Numbered from the stretch's first letter, positions 40,011 through 52,988 are shown. The stretch is 64,000 nucleotides of DNA from Neocallimastix lanati (nom. inval.) (GCA_016946835.1 JACVTC010000010.1:920001-984000); one strand, 5' to 3'. Translations and numbers: made by a program. The notes: generated by a model from the sequence alone, not told the origin.

Positions 40011-42238
40011 TTTTATTTTTACTAATTATTTATTATAAATTTATCAAAAGTTTTTTCTTTATATAGTCTAATTCCCCCTTTTTTTTTTTTTTCAAAAGAA
40101 AAAAAAAATAATATATGTGCTTTATATAATATTTTGTTGAATATTTCTTGGTATTATATTTTCTTTATATTACAGTGATAAAGCACATTTCAAATTCTCA
40201 TGTATTAATATTAATATATTAAATACTTTTATAATAAATACATTTTTTTTTTTTTTTAATTAAATTAATATTTATATTAAATAAATATATTTACATCAAA
40301 AAAAATAGTTAGAAAAAAAAATAACATTATATAAAATAATTTATATACATATTTTATTTTATTTTATTTTTCTATAAAAAAAATTAAATAATATTATATT
40401 TATAATAATAATAATAATAAAGGAATATATAAATAAAAATTGATTTCAAATTATAATTCATAACGCTTTTTAATTTCAATAAATATATATTAATATGTAT
40501 TTTATTATAATTGATATTTATATTGTTAGTATATCATATAATTTTATTCATCTTTCAATATCATGTTGATTTAAATATGATTTAAATATTGATTTTATTA
40601 TTTTTATTTTTATTTACTTATTTATTTATTTATTTATTATTAAATATTCATTTATTTATTATTAAATATTCATTTATTTATTATTTATTTTTTCATTTTT
40701 TATTAAATCATATATAATAATAAATAGATAAATATTTCAACAATAATTAAATCTTTTTTTTTTAGTAATATATAATTATTAATAATTATTAATAATTATT
40801 TAATATTTTTAAATTCTATTATTTAACCTTTTTTTTATTTTTTATATTTTATTTTATTTTATTTTAAATTTTTATTTAAAAGTCTATTAATTATTTTTTT
40901 AATAATATTGATTATTACTGTAATTATTAAATATAAATTAATATAAAAAAATTTTTTTTTTAAAATTCATATAAAACTATTTAATAATAATAATAAAAAA
41001 AAATAAACGATATTAAATTTTTTAATTTACCTTATTATTATTTTACTTTTGGCTATTTTTATAGGTATGATAACTCTGGTATGAATATTTTTTATATTAT
41101 TTTAAAATAATTAATAAATTTATTCTAATGAATACAATTAAAACTCTTAATCTTTAATAATGAATAACTCTATTATTTTTAATATATATATTTATTTAAT
41201 GAGTATTTAAATTGTTTTTTTTTTTTTTTTCCTCTATCTTCTTTCTATTTATTTTTATTATTACTATTAATAATTAATTATTTTTAATTATTATTTATTA
41301 TTATTAATTATTAATTATTATTAATATATATAATATATTAATAAATATTCCTATAAACTATAATAAATTAACCAATAAATTTAGCCTGTGGTAAAAAAAT
41401 ATAAAAAAATATTTATATTCAAATATTTAAAAATTTTTAGTAAATCTTTAATAAAACTTATTTTATTAAATTTATTTTATTTTTTTTCTTTTTTTTTTTA
41501 ATTTTTTTACCACAATTCTACCACTATTTAAAAATTTTTATTAGTAAAATGTTTGGTTTTTTAAATATTATAAAAATTTAAATTCTGTATAATTTAAATA
41601 ATAAATTAATAATAATTTAAAAAAAAAAGAAAAAAAGAAAAAATAAAAAAAAGAGAAATTTTCTTTTCTTTATTTTAGTTTAAAATTAAATTAAAAAAAA
41701 ATTTTTTTAATTTTAAAGTTTCTTATATTTACTAAGCTATGATTGGTTAATTAATACGTCGCTCTAAATAATGTATTAAAAATAAATGTAATTAAAAATT
41801 ATATTTTAACCTTTTATGGATGTTTTGGAGAAAGTTAAACATAAATAAATATTAAAAAATAAATTAAAAAATATTCAATATAGTTTTTAATAATTATAAT
41901 AATAATAATAGTAATATAATTAATAAAATAATTAATAAAATATATATACATATTTAAATAATAAATTATATGTAATAAAATATTCCTAATTAATAATCAA
42001 TAAATTATATGCAATAAAAATATTCCTAATTAATAATTAATAATTAATAAAAATAGGGACAGAGAGAAAAAACTAAGAATTAATTAACTACCACCATAGA
42101 AATATATTAAAAAGTAAATTATAATAAAAATAAAAATTATCTTTTTTTTTATTAATTTTTTTTTTAAAATAAAAGATATTTTGTTAATAATAATAAATCT
42201 TTATTTATTATTAATCAATATGATTAATTATATTTGCA

Positions 42239-42269
<31 letters not shown>

Positions 42270-42894
42270 AAAAACCTTCCTTCATCAATTATAGACTTAT
42301 TAAATATATAAATTTATATTATTATTATATAAAAGATTTTTTTTTCCAAGCACACTTTAAATTAACCTTTTAAAGTTAATTTCATAAATGCTTTAATCAA
42401 ATCCATTTAAAAAGATATTAATTAAATGTGATAGTTAACATTGAAATATGAGATTATTGTGTAATATTAAATTTAACTATTTTTTCCTGCTTATCATTTA
42501 TTATTAATCATTAGAAAATATTTAATATGATATTTTATTTTGTATATATGATATAAAATATCTACCTATTAATTTTCATTATAATGATATAAATTAAAAA
42601 ATATTAAAATATCTATAAAAAATTTTTATTAATATTTAACCAAAATGAATTATTAAATATTAATAAATATAAATATATGGAAAAAAGACATTTATTGATA
42701 AAATTATGACTTATATCTTTAATATTTGCTTTCTTTTTTTAAAATATATATATATAGAATACAATAATTAATAAATAATTAAAATAATTATTTATTTTAA
42801 ATAAAAATACAAAAAAAAAAATTTACAAAATAATAATGGATAATCATTTAAATTCTTATAAAATTTTTAAATATTTAAATATATTATGTTTATC

Positions 42895-42929
<35 letters not shown>

Positions 42930-43589
42930 ATTTTTTTGAAAAAATAAACAATAATGAATATATATAATAGGCTAATAATTTAAAATGACATAATAATAAA
43001 TTTTCAATATAAATATAGAAAAAATAACGAGAGACATAATAAAAAATTAGATTAAGAGATAAAGCCAAAGAATGATACCAGACTTTAAAAAGTTTTATTT
43101 TTTAATCTTAAATATTTAATTTTTTTTAATAGAAAAGTATAAACAAATATTATAAGTAACTGTATCCCAAAGTTTTTGGTTTTCTTTTATACAATTTTTT
43201 TTTTTTTTTTTTTTTTTTGTAATTATGAATCTCCCTAAATTTTTTTTTAATAAATAAAATAAAATTAAAGGTATAAAAATATATATATATTTTAAAGTTG
43301 TATTTATTGCAAACATTATTTATTTATTCATTTATTAAGTACATTTATATTTTTAAAAAATAAAAATACTCAAAATTAATAAAACAAATATTTTTTGTTT
43401 GTCCAAATTGAGCAAAATTGAAGAAAAGAACAAATTATCATTAACAAAAAATATAAATATAATTTTTCATCTAAAAAAAAAAAGTCGAAAATATATAAAT
43501 GAATTGAATACAAAACTTGAAATAAATATGAATACTTTTATTATTTTAAATAATAAAAATTAAGATTGAAAAATATGAAAGTTGACTTA
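40011..43589. other. AT-rich intergenic region
   Basis: The left end is the promoter side of the AF10-like gene. Contents are A/T runs, a tandem pair of about 39-bp units (ATAAATTATATGTAATAAAA type) at 41961-42039, and a 14-bp inverted repeat at 41387-41514. No intact gene is visible. Open frames at 42856-43316 come from poly-T runs. Confidence 0.5.
41387..41514. repeat. 128-bp inverted-repeat element
   Basis: TGTGGTAAAAAAAT (41387-41400) is exactly complementary to ATTTTTTTACCACA (41501-41514). The interior is pure A/T. It could be a small MITE or a chance pair in A/T-rich DNA, though the GTGG/CCAC ends argue against chance. Confidence 0.5.
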
Positions 43590-44205
43590 ATCATCTCCAA
43601 AAAGAATTTGATGCATCTATATCCATAGTAAAACATAAAATTAAAGTAGAAATAAGAAAAAGCTCAATTCCTTTGGATATAAAACCTAAGCCTATATTAA
43701 ATGAAGTTTCTCAAGAAATTGGTTTTATATATCCTAAATATAGACCAATTAGATTTCAAATAATAAGAAATATAAATAAACAATCAAAATCCTGCTATAA
43801 CAACATTTGATGAAATTCCTGAGGTATCAGAATATTATATAATAAAAAAAAAGGTGAAGATTTTATGATATTCAAAAATCATAATCTATAATCTTTCAAT
43901 CTCCATTCCAAGTTAAACTATTTGTATATTATAATAAAGATTTTTGTGCCACTTTATATTCTATATAGTACCAGAGTTTTGTTTATGAAGTATTTATAAC
44001 GAGAAACTATGGTCCAGAGTTAAATAGGTTTTATACTACTTTTTTTCTATATTAAAAAATAAGGAAAGAGTTACTTATGAAGTATTATTTATAGAAATAA
44101 AGAACTGATGAAATCGATATTCTAATTAAAAATTATAGAAATATGGAAAATGAGTTAATTTGTAGTGGTTGTGATAGAAATAATATTGTTGTAATTGTTT
44201 AATAA
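43590..44205 (+). pseudogene. Decayed FLYWCH/MULE-type transposase gene
   Basis: Plus-strand pieces are broken by frameshifts and stops. NHLQKEFDASISIVKHKIKV leads into RKSSIPLDIKPKPILNEVSQ, EIGFIYPKYRPIRFQIIRNI, then FDEIPEVSEYY..KKGEDFMIF, IFQSPFQVKLFVYYNKDF, SFVYEVFITRNYGPELNRFY and ILKNKERVTYEVLFIEIK. The order matches MULE transposase-domain proteins with an N-terminal FLYWCH-like part that are abundant in anaerobic fungi and relatives (SQEIGF, PEESEYY, IFQSP, ADGTFYIAP, FITR). The conserved ADGT block, which holds a catalytic Asp, is lost here (CATLYS). At least four disruptions make it non-functional. Family assignment is from memory of the motif order. Confidence 0.65.
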
Positions 44206-44227
44206 ATAATAAAAATACTAATTTAGG

Positions 44228-44535
44228 ATCGTGTATTTCCCAATTGTGTATTTAGTAATGTGGCTTATATATTTTATAAATTAAAGCCATACATTTTTAA
44301 GATATTCTATACAATCATAAATAAATATATATAAATAATTATTATTTCAAAGAAATAATATATTCTATTAAAAAAGAATCATAAAAAATTATTTTTACAT
44401 TTGAATATCAATAAATTATATATATAAAAAAAGAATATTTATTAGTTATTTAATTATTATTTATTTAATTATTACTTATTAATTTATTAAAAATAAGCCA
44501 CATACGAAAATACGCCACATTGTGAAATGCACGAT
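44228..44535. mobile_element. MITE-like element with about 45-bp terminal inverted repeats
   Basis: The left end (44228-44268) runs from ATCGTGTATTTCCCAATTGT to GTGGCTTAT. The reverse complement of the right end (44493-44535) runs from ATCGTGCATTTCACAATGTG to GTGGCTTAT, with few mismatches and small gaps. The 224-bp interior is pure A/T without coding. I see no clear target-site duplication. It begins about 20 bp after the decayed MULE transposase, so it may be a related non-autonomous end or an independent insertion. Confidence 0.65.
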
Positions 44536-44574
44536 TTCGGAACTCTTTAGATTCTAGGATTATGTAATTAAACT

Positions 44575-44642
44575 AATCTTAATTGAAATTATTTTTTAGT
44601 GACTAAATAATCTTAATTGAAATTACTTTTTAGTGACTAAAT
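44575..44642. repeat. 34-bp tandem duplication
   Basis: Two copies of AATCTTAATTGAAATTA(T/C)TTTTTAGTGACTAAAT differ at one base. They lie just outside the right end of the MITE-like element. Confidence 0.9.
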
Positions 44643-46039
44643 AATAACTAAGATCATTATTTTTAACAATGGTTCAAATTTTATTAATTTCAACAATAAA
44701 ATTATATATAGGTAAAAATTTTTTAATATCAACAATAAAATGATAGAGCTAAAATTTTATTTATATCAATATCATATAATTAATGTTTTATTAATAATAT
44801 CAATATATATAGTTAAAATTTATAAATATCAATATCATTATTATATACATTAAATATTATTAATATTAATATATATGTACTTCAAAATTTATTAACTTCA
44901 ATGATTATGAATACTATTAAAAATATTATATCTTACAAAAATTTTTATTTTTTATTTTAATAAAATTCAAGTAGTTATTACATTTTAATTACATTTTAGT
45001 AATAAAATAAAATAAAAAAATAACATTAAATATGAAAGTCCTATAATAATTAAAAAATATTAAAATAAATATTAAAAAAAAAAAAATTAAAACTTTATAA
45101 AAAACATGTTGTATTTATTATATTTATTTAATTAGTATTTAATTTTTTTTTTTTTTTAATCTAGGTTTTCTAATGTATAAACAATTTTTTACAATAATAT
45201 TTTATTAATATTTCTATGTATAAGCCATAATTATGAAGTTTATGATAATTTTAAAAACTCTCTCATTGACTCATATGATATATAATAACTATACAAATAA
45301 ATAAATATTTTTATATGGTCAATTATCTTTTTTTTTTTTTTTTTAATTTTAAATTTATACATACCTTAAATAAATGTTAATTATTCTGTTTTTTTAATAT
45401 ACCAAATATGTATAAAGTTGTGAAAATATTTTATTTAATTTCTATAATATTTAAAATCTTATTAATTAATAACTAATTTATATTTATTTATTAATCATTA
45501 TAAATTTATTATAAAAAAATCTAAATAAAAAAAAAAAAAAAAAACTGACATCTCAATTCTGAATATTCAAATTCTAAAGACTTCCATATTTGGAAATACA
45601 AATAAAATTTAACAAATTAAAAAAAAGTTTAATGTAAAATTTTTCTAATAATAATATATTTATGTATACTTTTTTATTTATTATTTATTATTCCATTATT
45701 TATTATTTATTATTTATTATTTATTATTTATTATTTATTATTTATTATTTATTATTTATTATTTATTATTTATTATTTATTATTCAATTAATTATTATTA
45801 TTATTACATATATATTTAATAAATTATTTACTATTAAATAAAGTTAACGTAGAATATTTCAGAATTTTATTCAAAGAAAAAAGAAAAAATAGATAAAAAA
45901 AAATTTTTTTTATATAAATTATATATAAAAATAATTTTTTTTTTTAAAAAAATTAATTTTGAATTCTGTTAAATATTTTAGTTATTAGTTATTAGTTAAA
46001 ATTTTAAATAAAAAATAAATTTCAATTTATTTAATAATA
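44643..46039. other. AT-rich intergenic region upstream of RPB9
   Basis: A loosely repeated motif (AATATCAACAATAAAAT / AATATCAATATCAT) fills 44680-44880. A short (TTATTTA)n block lies at 45672-45785. The stretch 45545-45610 is less biased but not coding. The right end must hold the RPB9 promoter; no element is recognised. Confidence 0.55.
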
Positions 46040-47672
46040 ATGGCAGCTTTTTATTTTTGTGCTGAATGGTATTAAATTATTTTAATCTTTTTTAAATTAT
46101 AATATTATCTTTATTTTATTATTAAAATCTTTATTACTCCAATTATATTATTATGTTTAATTTATCATTAACAATTATATTTCTATATATATGGATTTTT
46201 GCATGAAAAATATATTTCAAATAAAATTAATTATTATAAATGTTTCACATCCGATAAAGTAATAATCTTTTATATCCAAAAGAAGATCGTGATACTAAGC
46301 AATTATTATATGCTTGTAGAAATTGTGAACATCAAGAAGAAGCAAAAAATCAATGTGTATACAGACATGCTGTTAAACATACACCAATGTAATTATTATT
46401 ATATCGGTATATTTAAAGATATTATAGGTTTATTATTAAAAAGTATTAAATGAAATTACAAATCATATTATTTAATGCTTTATAGAACAAACAATTATAT
46501 ATATATATATATTATAGATGTATAATCAATATAATAAAAGTCATATAAAGAATTCAATTAAAATTTCTTCTTAATAACATTTTAAATAATTAAAAAATAT
46601 ATTTTTTTGTTTTAATTTTTTTTTATTTTATCATTTATTAATTCAAATTTATATTTAAAGTGAAGAAACTATGGTAATAACAGATCTTAGCGCTGATCCT
46701 ACTTATCCACGTGATAATAATCATCCATGTCCAAAATGTGGCTATGAAGGTTTATATTTTTTTTACAGAAAACATTTACTTATTATTAATTTTAATGGAA
46801 ATTGAATTAATCATTAAATATTTATGTTAATTTCTTCATTTTTTTTTTTTTTATAAATATTTAAAAAAATTATCCTGTTAAAATTATTAATATAATACTG
46901 GAAATCATCAATCATCAATTTCATATATTGGAAATCATCTTTTTCAATTTCAATTTCATTAAAAAATCTTAATATTGGAAATTATCAAATTATAATTTTA
47001 TTAAAATAATTTTATTGGAAATCATTATTCAATTTCTTTAAAATATATATATATATATAATAATAATAATGGAAATCATCAAATTATAATTTCATTAAAA
47101 TAATCTAATCTGAAATTATTATTCAATTTCTTTAATATATATATATATATATACTAATAATAATGGAAATCATCAAATTATAATTTCTTTAAAATAATCT
47201 AATCTGAAATCATCATTCTTCAAATTTATTAAAATATTTTAAAAAATTATAATTCTTCATTTATCAATATTATTAAAATCAACATTAATATTGTAAAATT
47301 TTTATAAAATAATTTTTTATTTTATGGAAATATTCTTCATAATCGAAAATATTTGAAATAATTTTTTATATTCATTTTTATTTTTTCTTTTTTTAAATTG
47401 AAATAGAGGGTAATTGACTATTTAAAACATAGAAACTATATATATATATATATATATTTATATAATTAGATAATTATTATTTGAAATATAATATTTATTA
47501 AATTAATATCTTTATAACTATATATAAATTATATTATAATAATGCTTTTAAAATAATAGCTGTATATTTCCAATCTCGTTCAAGACGTGCCGATACATCT
47601 ATGAGATTGTACTTTGCTTGTTGTAATAAAGAATGTGGTCATCGTTGGTTTGATCAAGATGTAAAAGAATAA
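46040..47672 (+). CDS. RPB9: RNA polymerase II subunit RPB9
   Basis: Four exons: 46040-46068, 46260-46388, 46661-46749, 47560-47672, in phase, giving 119 aa (yeast Rpb9 is 122). RPB9 is the small zinc-ribbon subunit of Pol II that affects start-site choice, fidelity and elongation. The N-terminal ribbon is FCAEC (C7, C10), then LLYPKED, then YACRNC (C29, C32), followed by VYRH. The linker is [12 protein letters not shown]. The C-terminal TFIIS-like ribbon is CPKCGYE, then [28 protein letters not shown] and a short end. The last ligand pair is spaced C-x4-C, as in human POLR2I, not C-x2-C as in yeast. The third intron (810 bp) is long for this locus and carries degenerate repeats. Identification is secure. 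Confidence 0.95.
46895..47240. repeat. Degenerate tandem repeats inside RPB9 intron 3
   Basis: Units built on GGAAATCATCAAATTATAAT, then TTCATTAAAATAATCTAATC and TGAAATTATTATTCAATTTC, recur about five times. The two best copies are at 47070-47150 and 47165-47230. TA runs sit between copies. Confidence 0.75.
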
Positions 47673-48002
47673 TAAAATTTTATTATTATTTAATACAATA
47701 TATAGTTATCTTTCAAAAAAAAAAAAAAAAAAAAAAAAATAAAGTATCAATTTTAAATTAACAGTGTTTAAACAATAAAAAAAGAATAAATATTATTAAT
47801 CATATAATTTTTATATGAATAACTTAATAATAAAAGTATTTTTAATTTAACCATTAAAAATACTTTATTTATTTCTTTAACAGTATTTGAAAAAATTTTA
47901 GATATTAAAATATTTTTAGAATTTAAAGTTTTTAATTATTAATATATATTTCTTTTTAATTTGAAGAAAAAGAATAAATAAAATATAATAAATAAAAATA
48001 AA

Positions 48003-48039
<37 letters not shown>

Positions 48040-48311
48040 AAAAAGAATAAATTAAAGCAAGTTTTACTTTATAAACATTTTTATAATATTTATTTATTTT
48101 TATTTTATTTTTTTTTTTTTTTTCCTACTATTTAATTATATATATATATATTTAATTTTATTATTAATTTTTATTTAAGAATAATTGATTAATTTTTTAA
48201 AAATAATTAAATTTAAAAAGAAAAGAAACTAATATAAAATTTCTATTCTAAAAAAAAAAAAAAAATACTACATTATTATTATTTTTATTATTTCTAATTA
48301 AATTTTCATTC

Positions 48312-48354
<43 letters not shown>

Positions 48355-48642
48355 CTATATATATAATTATTTATATTATTATCATAAAATAACATATATT
48401 ATATATACTAATAAAAAAGGTATTTTTTAAAATAATTATTTAAAAAATAATTCGTATATGTATTTATATATTAATATATATATTAGGATTGTTGAAATTA
48501 TTGGTTATCAAAATCTTTATATATATCTTAAAATTCTTTGAATATTTATGGTGAATTAGTAAAATAAATTCAAAAACTTTGCATTTTAGATATAACTTCA
48601 TATATATATATATATATATATAAATTAATTCTTTATATAACT
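47673..48642. other. Convergent AT-rich intergenic region
   Basis: It lies between the 3' ends of RPB9 (+) and the MDM1-like gene (-). Long A (48009-48037) and T (48318-48352) runs and TA repeats are present. No gene is visible. Confidence 0.6.
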
Positions 48643-49168
48643 TTAATATGGTGGTTGTTGTTCATAGGTTACAATGTTGTCCCCACAGGAATTCACAGTT
48701 TTATTTATGTCACTGCTACTAGTTTTGTTTGGTTTGATGTAATAACCATTACATCTTTTACAAAAATCCAAATTTTCTTCATTTAAAACTAAATTGTTAT
48801 CCATTTGTTTTGTTAATGAGTGAATTGATTCTTCATTTTTTATGTCATCTGATGTAGAGACTCCTACATTATTACCCTCATTTCTAGAAATTTTTTGAGA
48901 CGTTCTTTCAAAACGACGATTATAAGGGAAAGGTAAACGACTCCAATTAATATATTTATCCCCATATTCAGAGAGGAAAGTACCACTAATAACTCCATCA
49001 TCATAAGTTTGAGTTTCGGCATTCCAATTTAACTCATCAAAATTAACGTATGGGAAAAGAAACCTCAGTCTTTTTAAGTCTATTTCTTTTCGGTATTCAT
49101 CGTACAATTTTGCACGTCTTAATACTAAATTATCATCATAATTCTAATTAATGATGTTTTTTTTTAAA

Positions 49169-49210
<42 letters not shown>

Positions 49211-49243
49211 GAGGTTAATAATATATATATATATATTTACTAT

Positions 49244-49278
<35 letters not shown>

Positions 49279-50205
49279 AATTATTAAATTTTATAAATAA
49301 TATTTTTTTGAATTATTAAATTTTATAAATAATATTTTTTTTTTTAGATCTATTAAATTAATATTAACAAAAAAAAAAAAAAAAAAAAAAATATTCAATC
49401 TTTATATAAGAAATTATATATAATATAAAGTTGAGAATTTAACCTTTATATTTGCTTTAGAGGATGAATGCCTCTTCATTTTTTCATATTCAAATGAAGT
49501 TGGTTTATTTCCTATCCATGGATTATTACCATAGCCATCCCTTCTGAAATGACCTACTAAAGCATCAACTTGTTTTTCTGGAGGAACTTCTTTTGGACTT
49601 CTATAACCACTTGAACAACTTCCTCGATTTGATCTTATTGAATAATGAGATGACGATGACGATGGTCTTCCATTATTATTAATATTACGATTATCTGCTT
49701 TTGTGACATTTGTATCATCTGAAAGTTTAGGTAATATTAATTCTTCTGTTTCCCTTTTTGGAACAGAAAAATTATTATCATTATCTCTTGAAAGGAAATT
49801 TGGTTTAAATTCTCTTTCAGTAATTTTCAATTCATCTTCATCTGGAATAAATTGAGACCTCATTTCCTCTTCTAACATAGTTAATCTTTTCTTATTGGCA
49901 TCTTGTAATTCTTTCAATTCTTCCAATTGCTTTTCTAAAATATCTTGAGGTCCTCGATTATGAGTTCTTAATTTCCATGTATATTGACTCTTTTTTTTTT
50001 TTATTAATAAAATTTTATTATTATTATTATCGTTTTTTAAATGATTTTTAATATATATATATATATAATTAAAATAAATTAATTAAAATATTTTTTTTTT
50101 TTTTGTCTTTGGTTAATTTTTTATTTTGTAGTATAATAAATTTAAACAAATTTTTAAATGTAAAACCTGGTATTCAGATGTCAAAGGCTTATATAAAAAA
50201 GACAT
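48643..50205 (-). CDS. MDM1-like protein, probable centriole/basal-body microtubule binder
   Basis: Three exons: 50167-50205, 49444-49989, 48643-49143, all joined in phase 0, giving 361 aa. The N-terminus reads MSFLYKPLTSEYQ|SQYTWKL. Animal MDM1, a centriolar microtubule-binding protein, starts with a closely similar block (GLSEYQRNFLWKK) and repeats it. A Glu-rich coiled coil follows (ILEKQLEELKELQDANKKRL), then a disordered Ser-rich part, WIGNKPTSFEYEKMKR, and in exon 3 RAKLYDEYRKEIDLKRLRFL. A FCKRCNGYY motif with one CxxC lies near the C-terminus. The match rests mainly on the SEYQ..W block, so other microtubule-associated families with this motif are possible. Confidence 0.55.
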
Positions 50206-50884
50206 TTTTTGCAGATAAAATATTATTCAATATAAAATTTTATTTATTTATCTAAATTTTTTTCTTCTTAATAATAAATAATTAATAACAATAATAATAA
50301 TAATAAAATTAAATTCATGTATTAGTATTTTAATATTTTTATAAAATAAAATATACATATATATATAAACTACTTTTATGCCTATTATTTCATTTTATTT
50401 AATTTATTTTTCTTTCAATTAAAATAAATAATTGTTTATAATATACATACTATTTAAAGGTAATTTTGTATATAAAAATCTTATAATTTGAATAAAACTA
50501 ATAATAATGAGAGTGTTGATAGTTTAAAATGAAAAATATGAAGAAGGAAAAAAAAATAAAGAAAAAAAAATAAAAAAAAAAATATATATATATATATATA
50601 TAATTAATGAAATGTTACATTAATAATTATATATATATATAATTTTTTTTAATACATTATAAATATAATTAATACATAGATTATATTGAATCTATGAAAG
50701 AGACAATTTTATTTTATTTGATTAATTAATAATGGATACAATTAAAAAATTTAATAAGAAAAATTTCATAAAAAAAATTTTTTTTTTCTCCTTTTTTTTT
50801 ACATTTCTTATTAATTAATAAGCTTAAAATTTTCAAATTTTACTATAAAAAATATTAAAATTCTGTAAAAAAAAAAAAAAATTC

Positions 50885-50920
<36 letters not shown>

Positions 50921-52060
50921 CATTTATTATTATTATTATATTATTATTATTATTTTAAATAATAATAATAATAATAAATAACTATATTTAAATTATTAAT
51001 TTTTTTTTTCTATTTTTAATATTTAATTATCACATAATGATTTTAATTAATATTTTAATAACAAAATAAAACTGATTAAAAATAAAAATTATTTAATTGC
51101 ACTAAAATAAAACAAAACAAAACAAAAAAAAAAAAATAATAATAATAAGAAATTACATTTAAAATTTTATATAATATATAGTAGTTTTTTATTTCTTCTA
51201 TTATAATGAAGAGATAAAAGAATAAATATTATTTATCAAAAAAAAAAAAAAAAAAAAAAGAGTATAATATTATTTAATATTATAATAATCAATTTATTTA
51301 TTAACTAAAAAAAATCTCTAATTGATTAAAAATTAAAATATTGTTGTATATCTACATACATAGATGTATTAAGATGTAAAAAAAATATATATATACATAT
51401 ATATATATATATATTTATTTTTATCCTTAAAAATACTTAATAAATAATATTTATATTTTATAAATTTCATTGAAAAGAATTTGTATCTGTTAATATATTA
51501 TAATTTACAATAATATTAATGATATTAATGATTATTGGGATACATGGCTGATAAATATATACAATTAATGAAATGAAATTAATAATTAATTTTAAATAAA
51601 AAGTAAAAATACTTATATATTTTAAATATTATATTAATAATTTTTAAAAATTGAATGTTATTATTTATACTGTCATACTTGTAATACTTAAAACAAAAAA
51701 ATAATTTTATTCTTCTTCTATATTGAATTATTATTAAGTTAATAATAATTCAATATTTTTAAAAACTAAAAATATATATATATTATAGTTCTTTGTTTAA
51801 TATTTAATATATATATATATATATATGCTGTTACAAGTGTAAAGATTGTAAATTAATACACTTTAAATTGTTTATTTTTGCTTATTAATAGAATAAAGGA
51901 TAAATTAATACATTTTTAAAAGATTAGGACTAATTTGTTTTTATAATCTGTGAATTTAAAAATTAATTTATCCTAAAAAGTTAAATTAATTAAATTTTTT
52001 TATGTAAAAAAATATATATATATATATATATTTTATACTCAAATTTTTAAAAAAAGTAGT
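50206..52060. other. AT-rich intergenic region
   Basis: Homopolymer runs (T run 50889-50920), TA repeats and AAT runs. A 13-bp inverted repeat AGGATAAATTAAT / ATTAATTTATCCT spans 51897-51974 and encloses a smaller AGATTA/TAATCT pair. No gene is visible. Confidence 0.5.
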
Positions 52061-52450
52061 TTCATACCATTGCGTTGTCGAGAAACCTCCCTCTAAATGA
52101 AACTAATATGAAAGATATTCCTTATATGTCACTTTATACGATGAGCCTCTCATCAGTGATCCCTTGAGTCATCATCGAGGGAGGAACAATTACACTAATC
52201 CTCTCACAGATAAAGCGCTTTCTGTACTACTAATTATATATAGCAACAGGAATATTTACCTTAATGAAATTAATGAGTGAATAATCAACTTTTTTATAAG
52301 GAAAAATACCCTCGGATGATGAAAATTTCCTAGTATAAATTAATGAGGTCAAGAAACTTTATATGTGTAAGTCCAGAATACTGACCACCACCAGTATAAA
52401 AACTGGAAAGACAATAGTATTTATGGATAAAACACGAAAATCATTTTAAC
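52061..52450. ncRNA. Second GC-richer island, candidate non-coding RNA(s)
   Basis: About 390 bp with clearly higher GC than the flanks and no meaningful ORF. CCTCCCTC (52086-52093) and GAGGGAGG (52177-52184) are perfect complements about 90 bp apart. On the minus strand the closing arm is followed by GATGATGA, a good C/D-snoRNA C box, and an internal CTGATGA, but I see no D box next to the stem. AAAGCGCTTT (52212-52221) is palindromic. On the plus strand ATGATGA (52316-52322) and CTGA (52381-52384) have C/D-like spacing without a terminal stem, and CCAGT/ACTGG forms a hairpin at 52391-52406. It may be snoRNA-like or an old repeat. Strand is unknown. Confidence 0.4.
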
Positions 52451-52929
52451 TCTCCTAACGAAAAACGAAAAAATTTTTTTTTTTTTTTTTTAATCATTTA
52501 ACGAAAATATAATATATTAAAATGCAATATAATATGTAAAAATTCGTAAAGAAATTATATTATTTATTACATTATTAATATAAATGTATAATACATTTAT
52601 TAGAAAAAAATTTTTTTTAAATTTAAATATATATTGTATTTGATAATAAATAAAAATATATATTATAATATATTATATATATTATATAAATTATTTTCGT
52701 TTTTTATTTTATTCATAATAATTAAAAAATAAAATTTTTATTTTATTTTGATGTAAACTTTTTTTTGTTATATTTCTTTTTATAGAAAATAGAGAAAGGT
52801 AACAAATAATTTTAGAAATTTACATTCAAAATCTAATTTCAACAAAAAAAAAAATAGAAAATTTTTTTTTTTTTTTTTTAAAAGAATAACAATTAAAATA
52901 AAATAATTATTTTTATTGATTTATTTATC

Positions 52930-52986
<57 letters not shown>

Positions 52987-52988
52987 AT
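52930..52988. repeat. (CTAT)n microsatellite just upstream of the cytidylate kinase start
   Basis: About 14 tetranucleotide units end roughly 40 bp before the ATG, so they lie in the 5' leader or core promoter. Length change could affect expression, but this is not shown. Confidence 0.95.

Noticed and set aside
46199-46453. 84-aa open frame
   Set aside because: It overlaps RPB9 exon 2 in a different frame; the RPB9 zinc-ribbon frame is clearly the coding one.
52316-52384. Plus-strand C/D box snoRNA call
   Set aside because: C and D box-like strings are present with plausible spacing, but there is no terminal stem, so no firm call.
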